Below, in pieces: positions 8,383 through 15,748 of a stretch of DNA of 64,000 nt. The notes under the pieces are model-generated. The model had not been told where the DNA came from. It searched no databases and saw nothing but the letters and a program-made list of their open reading frames with translations. The position numbers and the translations under genes are program-made. Position 1 is the first letter of the stretch. Each line of letters opens with the position of its first letter. Source of the stretch: Oerskovia douganii (lineage in GTDB: Bacteria > Actinomycetota > Actinomycetes > Actinomycetales > Cellulomonadaceae); contig NZ_JACSPN010000005.1 in NCBI RefSeq assembly GCF_015142735.1, positions 38,083-102,082 of the forward strand, read 5' to 3'.

Positions 8383-9387
8383 TCAGGCGTCCCGACGACG
8401 CAGGAGCACCCCGGCGACGGCGAGCACCACGACGACCCACACGAGCAGTACACCGTAGCCGCCCCAGGGGGACAGCGCCGTGCTGCTCGACGTGGTGATC
8501 ACCGAACCGACGGCCTCCGACTGGAGCAACCGGCTGCCCGCGCTCGACGGCAGGTACGTGACGAACGTCTGGACCGGTCCCCACGGGATCGCGGCGAGCC
8601 CGTTCTCCACGACGAGCAGGAGGCCGAGCACGATCGTGATGCCCCCGGCCGAGCTCCGCACGATCGTGCCGATGCCGAACGCGAGCGCCGTCACGGCCGC
8701 CAGGTAGAGCGGGACGCCCAGGACGATCCGGGCGTCCTCCGCCCGTGCGAGGTCCACCGACATGCCGGTCGCGTCGAACCACGCGGCGCCGGCCGCCCAC
8801 GCGAGCGCGACCCCGGCGAGCGAGGCCGCCGCCACGGCGCCGACCGTGACCACGAGCTTGGCCCCCAGGGCCGGGACGCGGGCCGGCGCGGCTGCGAGCG
8901 TCGACCGGATCTGCCCCGTCCCGTACTCCCCCGTGACGGCGAGCACGCCCAGCGTGCAGAACGCGAGCTGGGACAGCACCACCCCGGACGTCACGTACAC
9001 GGCCCCGACCAGGCCCGGGCTCCCGACCGCCTCCGGGACCTGGGCGATGCTCGTCATCCGCGACGCGGCGAGCGCGGGCAGGAACAGCAGGCCGACGCCG
9101 AGGACCCACCAGCTCGACCGGAGCGAACGGAGCTTGGTCCACTCGGCCGCGACGAGCCGGCCGAAGGTCGCGGGGCGGACGGGCACGAGCCGGGACGGTG
9201 TGCTGGCGGGTCCTGCGGCGGGCCCCCCGGGGGCGGGCGCGGCCGGGCCGGGCGCGGCCGGGGCGAGGGTCGTCGGTCCGGCGGGCGCGCTGGTGGCGGA
9301 CCCAGCCGGGCCGAGGGTCGTCGGTCCGGCGGGCGCGCTGGTGGCGGACGCGCTGGTGGCGGACGCGCTGGTGGCGGGCGTGGTCAT
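8383..9387 (-). CDS. ABC-2-type transporter permease
   Basis: The 334-aa membrane subunit has about six hydrophobic segments after residue 110, beginning in TFGRLVAAEWTKLRSLRSSWW, a typical ABC-2 entry sequence. The first roughly 95 residues are a low-complexity Ala/Ser/Thr/Pro tail encoded by tandem DNA repeats (9264-9378). ATG at 9387 overlaps the ATPase stop by 4 bp. It should form the channel of an exporter with the ATPase upstream. Substrate unknown; the adjacent two-component system suggests a stress or antimicrobial export role. Confidence 0.9.
   Translation of the reverse strand: MTTPATSASATSASATSAPAGPTTLGPAGSATSAPAGPTTLAPAAPGPAAPAPGGPAAGPASTPSRLVPVRPATFGRLVAAEWTKLRSLRSSWWVLGVGLLFLPALAASRMTSIAQVPEAVGSPGLVGAVYVTSGVVLSQLAFCTLGVLAVTGEYGTGQIRSTLAAAPARVPALGAKLVVTVGAVAAASLAGVALAWAAGAAWFDATGMSVDLARAEDARIVLGVPLYLAAVTALAFGIGTIVRSSAGGITIVLGLLLVVENGLAAIPWGPVQTFVTYLPSSAGSRLLQSEAVGSVITTSSSTALSPWGGYGVLLVWVVVVLAVAGVLLRRRDA
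9264..9378. repeat. in-frame direct repeats in the permease N terminus
   Basis: A 37-bp sequence at 9264-9300 recurs identically at 9312-9348, a period of 48 bp or 16 codons. It is followed by about three copies of a 15-bp unit (GCGCTGGTGGCGGAC) to 9378. All periods are multiples of three, so copy-number change would lengthen or shorten the Ala/Ser/Thr/Pro tail without a frameshift. Confidence 0.85.
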
Positions 9388-10340
9388 CGAGAGCCTCCGA
9401 GGCTGGCGCGGCCCGGCGCGGGAGCGCCGGGGACGGGGGTCGAGCGGTACTCGACCGCGTCGGCGGTCAAGCGCAGGTAGGCGTCCTCGAGCGAGGTCCG
9501 CACGGGGGCGAGCTCGTGGACGGCGACCCCGACGGTCGCCGCGGCGGCGACCACCTCCGGGGCCGTGCACCCCGTCACGTCGAGCACGTCACGCTCCACG
9601 GACGTGACACCCACCCCCGGGCGACGACGCAGCTCCCGTTCGAGCTCCGCGGTCATGGGCGTCCGGACCCTGACCGTGGCCGTCTGGGCCCGGGCCACGA
9701 TCTCCGCCAGGGGGGCGTCGGCGATCACACGGCCACGGCCGAGGACGACGAGGTGGTCCGCCGTGAGCGCCATCTCGCTCATGAGGTGCGAGGACAGCAG
9801 CACGGTCCGCCCCTCGGCCGCCAGACCGCGCAGCAGCGTGCGCACCCACAGCACGCCCTCGGGGTCCAGCCCGTTGACGGGCTCGTCGAGGATCAGCGTC
9901 CGAGGATCACCGAGCAGCGCCGACGCGATCCCGAGGCGCTGCCCCATGCCGAGCGAGAACGTCCCCGCACGCCTGCGTGCCACGGGCCCGAGCCCCGTGG
10001 ACTCGATCACCTCCTCGACGCGGCGGCGCCCGAGCCCGTGCGTCCTCGCCTGGGCGAGCAGGTGGTCCCTGGCCGACCTTCCCGGGTGCACCGCCCGCGC
10101 GTCGAGCAGGCTGCCCACCTCCCCCAACGGGGCGCGGTGCCGTGCGTAGGGTGCGCCGTTGACCGTGACCGTCCCGGCCGTCGGCCGGTCCAGCCCGACG
10201 ATCATCCGCATGGTCGTCGACTTCCCCGCACCGTTGGGCCCCAGGAACCCGGTGACCACCCCGGGCCGGACCGTGAACGAGACGTCGTCGACCGCCGTCT
10301 TCTCCCCGTACCTCTTCGTCAGGCCTGCTGCCTGGATCAT
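9384..10340 (-). CDS. ABC transporter ATP-binding protein (DrrA/CcmA-like)
   Basis: The 318-aa ATPase has Walker A GPNGAGKST at about residue 35, a signature loop FSLGMGQRLGIA that departs from LSGGQ, Walker B LILDEPVNGLDPEG and the H-loop LLSSHLMSEMA. The C-terminal extension (about 210-318) is of the kind found in drug and lantibiotic exporters. It is the first gene of the ABC-kinase-regulator unit and overlaps the permease gene by 4 bp. The promoter should lie in 10341-10428. Confidence 0.93.
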   Translation of the reverse strand: MIQAAGLTKRYGEKTAVDDVSFTVRPGVVTGFLGPNGAGKSTTMRMIVGLDRPTAGTVTVNGAPYARHRAPLGEVGSLLDARAVHPGRSARDHLLAQARTHGLGRRRVEEVIESTGLGPVARRRAGTFSLGMGQRLGIASALLGDPRTLILDEPVNGLDPEGVLWVRTLLRGLAAEGRTVLLSSHLMSEMALTADHLVVLGRGRVIADAPLAEIVARAQTATVRVRTPMTAELERELRRRPGVGVTSVERDVLDVTGCTAPEVVAAAATVGVAVHELAPVRTSLEDAYLRLTADAVEYRSTPVPGAPAPGRASLGGSR

Positions 10341-10428
10341 GTGCGTGCTCCTCCGTCGGTGACCTCCTCAACGTAGGAGCGCAGCCCCCTGCCCGGGACG
10401 TCCACAGGGACGAGATCCCGCGGCGCGC

Positions 10429-10452
10429 AGGGTCCTCCCTTCGGAGGACCCT
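10429..10452 (-). terminator. strong hairpin after the alpha/beta hydrolase gene
   Basis: AGGGTCCTCC (10429-10438) and GGAGGACCCT (10443-10452) form a perfect 10-bp stem with a CTTC loop. It lies 69 bp beyond the hydrolase stop and before the ABC operon start, so it separates two transcription units on the minus strand. Confidence 0.65.
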
Positions 10453-10520
10453 CACGGACCGTCCCGCCTCCGCCCCGCCCCGCGCCTCCCTGCGGGCCGA
10501 CGCCCGCAGCGGAGGCGACG

Positions 10521-12017
10521 TCACGGCGGTGCGACGGCGAGCGGGGCGAGCGCCCCGCGGAAGTAGCGCTCCTCGACGCGCCTCCCGGAGACCGCTCGCT
10601 CGATCGCGTCGAGGTTGTCCGCGAGCCCTGGCTGGCCGACCTCGCGGGCGCGGCCCAGGACGTCGACGTGGAACGGCACGCCGTGCGGGACCACTGCCCT
10701 GGTCTCGGGCGCCCCGGCGGCGTCGAGGTCCGCACGGACCGTGACGCGGTCGGGGCCGACCGGGTTGTCGGTGCCGTCGAGCTGGGAGATCACCTCCTGC
10801 TCGATCTCGACGTGCGTCCCGCGCACCGTCGTGGGCAGCGTCGCCCCGCCGACGGGCGCGCCGGCCGTCAGGACGTGCCGGACGTCGTAGCGGGGGCCTC
10901 CACCCGCGCGGCCCGCTCCCGCCCCGGTCGCCGCGGCCGCGACGGCCATCGCGACCATGCCGCCCTGCGAGTGGCCGACGAGCACGACCTCCTCCCCCTC
11001 GGGGATCTCGGCCTGACGCATCGCGGCGAGGACGTGCGCGGTGCTGTCGGCGTCGTCCCCCTGCACCAGGTCGAAGTTGGAGGTCATGCTGAACGGCGTC
11101 GTCGCGCTGCCGAGCTGGGTGCCCGGCACGGTCACGACCCAGGTGGCCTTCTCGTCCTCGTCGACGTACTTCTCGACCGACACGACCGAGTCCGGGAGGC
11201 CGTTGCCCTTGCCGTAGACCACGTCGATCCCGGACAGGAGGTCCTCGGCGCTGTGCGCGACGGGCTTGCTGAAGCCGGCGGGCAGGGCCTCGCCGGTCAG
11301 CTCGGTCGTGACGACGGCCGGGGCGAACCTCCGCCGGTAGGACTCGGTCATGCCCCGCAGCATCCCGGCGGCCTCTCCCACGGCCGAGCGGTCCTCGAGG
11401 TCGGGCACCGGGTTCACGCGCGCGAGGAAGGTGCTCAGGTCACGGACGGCCTCGTCGTGGTAGGCCGCGGAGCCCCGGACGAACCGCTCCCAGCGGACGC
11501 CCTGCCCTGCCGCTGCCCACACCGCGACGTCCACCAGCCCCGCGCCCACGGCCAGCACGACCCCGGTGCCCGGTACGCGCGCGACCCACGACAGGAAGCC
11601 CTCGACGCCGGACTCGCTCTCCTCGTAGATCCCTGCGGCCTTGCGGAGCCTGTCGACCAGCCCGTCGAGCCGGCGTCCGGCGATCAGCAGCGCGTCGGTG
11701 CAGGCGGCGATCTCCTCGAGCAGCGCGGAGCGGGCCGCGGCAACCTCCGGCGGGACGGGGGTCCACGACGCGGGGAGCCCCGGGTCGAGCGACGGGTGGC
11801 ACGCGGCCCTCCCGCCCGCCCAGGCCACCGAGGACGGCGGCGGGTCGAGGATCCCGCTGACCAGCCCGTGCGCGCGTCGGCCGTGAGCGAGGGCGGCCTC
11901 GACCCGCAGCACGGCCTCGGTCACGACCGCGGCGGCCGCCACCAGGTCGGCCGTCTCGACGCTCGTCACTCCCCCGGAGACGACGATCCCCGCGGTCGGG
12001 TCCGGCGGGCGGCTCAT
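10521..12017 (-). CDS. alpha/beta hydrolase with helical N-terminal domain, coupled to a WXG100-like gene
   Basis: The 498-aa protein has a C-terminal alpha/beta-hydrolase domain with nucleophile elbow VLVGHSQGGMVAMAV (Ser about 350), a downstream Asp-rich region and a candidate catalytic His in VPHGVPFHVDVLG near the C terminus. Residues 1-200 are mainly helical, with no signal peptide, and include a GVVLAVGAGLVDVAVWAAAG hydrophobic stretch. ATG at 12017 overlaps the stop of the WXG100-like gene by 4 bp. That arrangement, a small helical-hairpin partner plus a large protein with a helical N terminus and an enzymatic C terminus, resembles type VII secretion substrates (compare DUF1023 hydrolases). 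No ESX machinery is in the window. Lipase or esterase is possible; the substrate is unknown. Confidence 0.75.
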   Translation of the reverse strand: MSRPPDPTAGIVVSGGVTSVETADLVAAAAVVTEAVLRVEAALAHGRRAHGLVSGILDPPPSSVAWAGGRAACHPSLDPGLPASWTPVPPEVAAARSALLEEIAACTDALLIAGRRLDGLVDRLRKAAGIYEESESGVEGFLSWVARVPGTGVVLAVGAGLVDVAVWAAAGQGVRWERFVRGSAAYHDEAVRDLSTFLARVNPVPDLEDRSAVGEAAGMLRGMTESYRRRFAPAVVTTELTGEALPAGFSKPVAHSAEDLLSGIDVVYGKGNGLPDSVVSVEKYVDEDEKATWVVTVPGTQLGSATTPFSMTSNFDLVQGDDADSTAHVLAAMRQAEIPEGEEVVLVGHSQGGMVAMAVAAAATGAGAGRAGGGPRYDVRHVLTAGAPVGGATLPTTVRGTHVEIEQEVISQLDGTDNPVGPDRVTVRADLDAAGAPETRAVVPHGVPFHVDVLGRAREVGQPGLADNLDAIERAVSGRRVEERYFRGALAPLAVAPP

Positions 12018-12301
12018 CGCAGGCTCGCCTCGGCGTTCGCGGCGTCGACGGCCCGGAGGTACCGGACGGCCGCCCCGACGGCCCGGTCGGCCTCGATGTC
12101 CGCCCGGCGCAGCGCGTCCACCGCATCGGCGACGAGGTCGCGGTACCCGTCCGACGCCTTGCCCTTCCACGCGACGTCGGCGCTCCTGCGCACCAGCGCG
12201 ACGGCCTGGGCCGCCTGGTCCGCCGCGCGCTGCAGCTCGGGGCGGGGATCGGCGGCGTCGAGCGTGGAGGGCCAGGAGGGGGACGAGGCGAGGGTCGACA
12301 T
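12014..12301 (-). CDS. WXG100-like small protein
   Basis: This 95-aa, largely helical protein has W45-K46-G47 in the middle, the turn motif expected of the WXG100 (EsxA/EsxB) helical hairpin, and is of matching length. The C terminus has YLRAVD, a near miss to the YxxxD/E secretion signal because it has one residue too many. The start is ATG at 12301. The gene is cotranscribed with the hydrolase through a 4-bp overlap, which suggests a chaperone or co-secretion partner. Similarity is by length and motif only, so a different helical family remains possible. Confidence 0.6.
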   Translation of the reverse strand: MSTLASSPSWPSTLDAADPRPELQRAADQAAQAVALVRRSADVAWKGKASDGYRDLVADAVDALRRADIEADRAVGAAVRYLRAVDAANAEASLR

Positions 12302-12476
12302 GCCGCAGACCGTAGGGCGTGCCGACCACGTCCTGGCAGCCCGCGCACCTGCCTGTGGGCGGGAGGATCGCGTGCTGGGCCTGTGCACGGCCAGGTCCGC
12401 CACGGCCCGTGGCAGGGCGGGGAGACGACCGCGAGACGCCCGCTCCGCCGTCGGGCACGCGTGGGAGAATGGCGCC

Positions 12477-13949
12477 ATGCCTACGGACTCCGCCGACTCC
12501 GCCGCGCCTGTGACCACCACCCAGCGCGCCACGCTCGCCGACATCACCCCGCCCATCGCCCTGGGCCCGCTCGACGGGCGCTACCGCGGCGCCGTCGCGC
12601 CCCTGGTCGACCACCTGAGCGAGGCCGCGCTCAACCGCGAGCGCCTCCACGTCGAGGTCGAGTGGCTCATCCGTCTCACCGAGGGCCCCGTGGTCCCGGG
12701 CGCGCCCACGCTGAGCGACGCCGAGAAGGCGTACCTGCGCGCGATCGTCACGGACTTCGACGCCGCGGGCATCGCCGAGCTGGGGGAGATCGAGCGCGTC
12801 ACGGTGCACGACGTCAAGGCGATCGAGTACTACATCAAGCGTCGCCTCGAGGCCGCCCCGGGCGTCCTGGGCGAGGGCACGGTCCTGCCGTCGGCGGGCG
12901 AGCTGGTGCACTTCGCGTGCACGAGCGAGGACATCAACAACCTGTCGTACGCGCTCATGGTGCAGGGCGCGGTGCGCGACGTGTGGCTGCCCGCCGCGAC
13001 GGCCCTCACGGACCAGCTCGCGGACATGGCGCGCGAGCACGCGGCCGTCCCGCTGCTGAGCCGCACGCACGGCCAGCCGGCGACGCCGTCCACCCTGGGC
13101 AAGGAGCTCGCAGTGCTCGCGCACCGCCTGCGCCGCCAGCTGCGCCGCATCGAGGGCGCCGAGTACCTCGGCAAGCTCAACGGCGCGACGGGTACCTACG
13201 GTGCGCACACGGTCGCCGTCCCGGGCATCGACTGGCCGGCCGTCTCGAAGTCCTTCGTGGAGAGCCTCGGGCTGACGTGGAACCCGCTGACGACGCAGAT
13301 CGAGTCGCACGACTGGCAGGCCGAGCTCTACAGCGACATGGCCCGCTTCAACCGCATCCTCCACAACCTCAGCACCGACGTGTGGACGTACATCTCGCTC
13401 GGCTTCTTCAAGCAGATCCCGGTACCGGGCGCGACGGGGTCCTCGACCATGCCGCACAAGGTCAACCCGATCCGCTTCGAGAACGCCGAGGCGAACCTCG
13501 AGATCTCCTGCGCGCTGCTCGACACGCTCGCCTCGACGCTCGTGACGTCGCGCCTCCAGCGCGACCTCACGGACTCGACGACGCAGCGCAACATCGGCCC
13601 GGCGTTCGGCCACTCGCTGCTCGCGGTGGACAACGTCTCGCGCGGCCTGCGCGCCCTCGCGGTCAACGCGGACCTGCTCGCCGCGGACCTCGACGCCAAC
13701 TGGGAGGTGCTCGGTGAGCCCATCCAGTCGGCCATGCGCGCGGCGTCGGTCGCGGGCGTCCCCGGCATGGAGAACCCGTACGAGCGCCTCAAGGACCTCA
13801 CGCGCGGGCACCGCCTGACGGGCGAGGAGATGCGGGAGTTCGTCCAGGGCCTCGGCCTGCCCGACGACGTCACGCGCCGCCTCACGGACCTCACCCCGGG
13901 CACGTACACGGGCATCGCGGAGCAGCTCGTGGGCGAGTACCTGGACTGA
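12477..13949 (+). CDS. purB: adenylosuccinate lyase
   Basis: The 490-aa enzyme of purine synthesis cleaves SAICAR to AICAR and adenylosuccinate to AMP with release of fumarate. The fumarase-superfamily signature GSSTMPHKVNPIRFEN holds the mobile catalytic loop. LSRTHGQPATPSTLGKEL and the early HFACTSEDINNLSYA motif are also present. ATG at 12477 has GGGAG about 9 nt upstream. The first 25 residues are a nonconserved extension. It is transcribed alone, divergent from the WXG100-like gene, and ends next to a long palindrome. Confidence 0.97.
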   Translation: MPTDSADSAAPVTTTQRATLADITPPIALGPLDGRYRGAVAPLVDHLSEAALNRERLHVEVEWLIRLTEGPVVPGAPTLSDAEKAYLRAIVTDFDAAGIAELGEIERVTVHDVKAIEYYIKRRLEAAPGVLGEGTVLPSAGELVHFACTSEDINNLSYALMVQGAVRDVWLPAATALTDQLADMAREHAAVPLLSRTHGQPATPSTLGKELAVLAHRLRRQLRRIEGAEYLGKLNGATGTYGAHTVAVPGIDWPAVSKSFVESLGLTWNPLTTQIESHDWQAELYSDMARFNRILHNLSTDVWTYISLGFFKQIPVPGATGSSTMPHKVNPIRFENAEANLEISCALLDTLASTLVTSRLQRDLTDSTTQRNIGPAFGHSLLAVDNVSRGLRALAVNADLLAADLDANWEVLGEPIQSAMRAASVAGVPGMENPYERLKDLTRGHRLTGEEMREFVQGLGLPDDVTRRLTDLTPGTYTGIAEQLVGEYLD

Positions 13950-13967
13950 CCGGGGTACCCGGGTGCC

Positions 13968-14020
13968 GAGAACGGGGTTGAGGTCGCGATCCGTCGAATG
14001 GCGACCTCAACCCCGTTCTC
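13968..14020. repeat. dispersed palindrome family, copy 1
   Basis: A perfect 20-bp stem (GAGAACGGGGTTGAGGTCGC with its reverse complement) closes a 13-nt loop. It lies between convergent purB (ends 13949) and a membrane protein gene (ends 14037), where it could end transcription from both sides. It is one of five related elements in the window. Confidence 0.92.
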
Positions 14021-14036
14021 GTCCGCGGGCGACCGG

Positions 14037-15086
14037 TCAGGTCGGCGTGCCGAGCAGCGCGCGGTGCGCGGCGCGCACCTCGGCGAGCTCGTCGAGCCGG
14101 TTCACGACCCAGCGCGCGGCGACGACCGCGAGCAGCGCGCAGCCGACCAGGGCGAGGACGTTGCCCGCGTCCACGGCCTCGGCGTTCACGTTCCCCGACC
14201 AGAACAGCCCTGAACGCCCGAGCCCGACACCCACGACTCCCCCCAGCAGGACGGGAACGGCTTGCCGGGTCCGCGACCAGAGCGCCGCGCCGGCCAGGAC
14301 GGCGACGACCGGTGCGACGAACCCCCCGAGGGTCCACGCGCTCCCGTACGGAGCCACCCACCACGGGGCGCCGTTCCAGGCGTTGTCGGGCGCGATCACC
14401 ATGACGTACGCGCCGAGGGCGCCGACCACGGCCCCCGCCGTCCCGGCCGCTCGGCCCCACCGGCGCCCAGGTGCCAGGCGACGGTCGTGCTCCGCGACGA
14501 CCACCGCGTGCGCGACCAGCCCGAGGACCCACCCGGCCTCGAGGTAGGCGGTGTGCTCGCGCCCCGACCCCACGAGCACCACGAGCGTCACGAGCCCCGC
14601 GACGGCCGCGGCCGCGACCAGTGCGCGGCCCGTGCGGGCGAGGCCCGCGAGCACCGCCACGACCCCGACGCACCAGACCGCCCAGGTCGGCGCCAGGGGC
14701 GCGACCTGCAGGAGGAGCGGTGCGCCGTCGCCACCCAGGGTCCAGGCGGCGTGGGCGAGAGCCCTCGCCGCATGGATCCCGAGGACCGCCGGGAGCAGCA
14801 CCGTCAGCAGGCCGGTCGCGGCGCGGCGCTGCCGGGCGGTCGATCCGAGCGGCGCGAGCAGCCACTCCCTCGCGGCGGCGCGCAGCAGGTCGGTGCGCTC
14901 GGCCGGTGTCGGGCGGGACTGGCCCGGCGCGGCGCCGTCGAGCAGGTGCCCGAGCACCTCGGTGCCGTGGTCGCGGCGATAGGCGAACGGGAAGAGACGC
15001 ACCAGGCGGCGGTAGTCACGGACGAGCACGGGCGCGACGGGCAGGGCCTGGTCGGTCTGGCCGTGCTCGGCGCCGGCGGCCGTCAT
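14037..15086 (-). CDS. multi-pass membrane protein in PadR operon
   Basis: The 349-aa protein starts with a conserved-looking cytoplasmic segment (YRRLVRLFPFAYRRDHGTEV) of the kind found before PadR-controlled membrane proteins, then has about eight hydrophobic segments. ATG at 15086 overlaps the PadR stop by 4 bp. I do not recognise an enzymatic or transport domain. The context (PadR regulator first, membrane protein second) suggests that the regulator controls this gene and responds to a membrane-active compound or stress; that is inference. Confidence 0.75.
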   Translation of the reverse strand: MTAAGAEHGQTDQALPVAPVLVRDYRRLVRLFPFAYRRDHGTEVLGHLLDGAAPGQSRPTPAERTDLLRAAAREWLLAPLGSTARQRRAATGLLTVLLPAVLGIHAARALAHAAWTLGGDGAPLLLQVAPLAPTWAVWCVGVVAVLAGLARTGRALVAAAAVAGLVTLVVLVGSGREHTAYLEAGWVLGLVAHAVVVAEHDRRLAPGRRWGRAAGTAGAVVGALGAYVMVIAPDNAWNGAPWWVAPYGSAWTLGGFVAPVVAVLAGAALWSRTRQAVPVLLGGVVGVGLGRSGLFWSGNVNAEAVDAGNVLALVGCALLAVVAARWVVNRLDELAEVRAAHRALLGTPT

Positions 15087-15481
15087 GCGGGCACCGGTCC
15101 TGCACCCAGGCCCGACGGCGCCGCCCCCGTCGTGCGTCCGGGCGCGGCGGTTCGTGGGCTGCGTCGGGCGCCCAGGCGTTCCAGGGCGCGGCGGGCCTGG
15201 GCCTCGGCCCGGTGCGCCTCGGCCTCGAGCCGCACCCCGCCCTCGGTCGTGAGCCGGTAGTACCGGCGCAGGCGGGAGTCGACGACCTCCTCGTGGTCGA
15301 CCTCGACGAGCCCTGCGGCGACGAGCCGGTCGATCGCGCCGTAGAGGGTCCCGACGCGCAGGGTGATGCGGCCCTCCGAGCTGGCCTCGACGTCCTTGGC
15401 GATGCCGTAGCCGTGCAGCGGGCCGGTCGCGAGCGCCGACAGGACGAGGAACGCGGGTTCCTGGAGCGGTTTGGATGCCAT
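15083..15481 (-). CDS. PadR-family transcriptional regulator
   Basis: The 132-aa regulator has the PadR winged helix: LQEPAFLVLSALATGPLHGY, then RVGTLYGAIDRLVAAGLVE and the wing DSRLRRYYRLTTEG. The C-terminal helix for dimerisation is short and runs into a Gly/Ala/Pro tail. Two starts are possible; ATG at 15481 (MASKPLQ) fits the family, and the ATG at 15493 adds four residues. It probably represses its own operon with the membrane protein downstream. Confidence 0.9.
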   Translation of the reverse strand: MASKPLQEPAFLVLSALATGPLHGYGIAKDVEASSEGRITLRVGTLYGAIDRLVAAGLVEVDHEEVVDSRLRRYYRLTTEGGVRLEAEAHRAEAQARRALERLGARRSPRTAAPGRTTGAAPSGLGAGPVPA

Positions 15482-15570
15482 GCCGAGGAACATACTCTCG
15501 TCACGAATCCATCGGAATCCGACACGCCGGGCCGCGCCCCCTCGAGCGCTCGCACCCGCTTTTCCGCGCC

Positions 15571-15623
15571 GAGAACGGGGTTGAGGTCGCGATCCGTCGA
15601 ATGGCGACCTCAACCCCGTCCTC
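15571..15623. repeat. dispersed palindrome family, copy 2
   Basis: The left arm and 13-nt loop are identical to copy 1. The right arm has one T-to-C change (GTCCTC), leaving one mismatch in the 20-bp stem. Unlike the other copies it lies between two divergent genes (PadR and the GH10-like hydrolase), upstream of both, so a simple terminator role does not explain it. Confidence 0.9.
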
Positions 15624-15674
15624 GGCAGCGGCCGACCGGCCAGACCGCCCCTGCGCACCCACGAGCGACATGGC

Positions 15675-15730
15675 GCAAACCTTCACAAACTGTGAGAACT
15701 ATGAAACTCTCTTCCATGCATCGGACCCGT
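15675..15730 (+). promoter_or_regulatory. AT-rich promoter region of the GH10-like gene
   Basis: This is one of the few AT-rich stretches nearby (AAACCTTCACAAACTGTGAG and on to TATGAAACTCTC). It includes TTCACA and a TCACA-AAC-TGTGA inverted repeat (15683-15695). It is probably the promoter/operator of the downstream exported hydrolase. No hexamer pair with ideal spacing stands out. Confidence 0.4.
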
Positions 15731-15748
15731 ACCAATGGAGGCATGGAC

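Noticed and set aside
10521-13811. Very long open frame antisense to purB and continuous with the hydrolase gene
   Set aside because: High GC leaves the antisense frame open by chance. purB on the plus strand has clear catalytic motifs throughout, and the hydrolase is properly bounded by an ATG at 12017 coupled to the WXG100-like gene.
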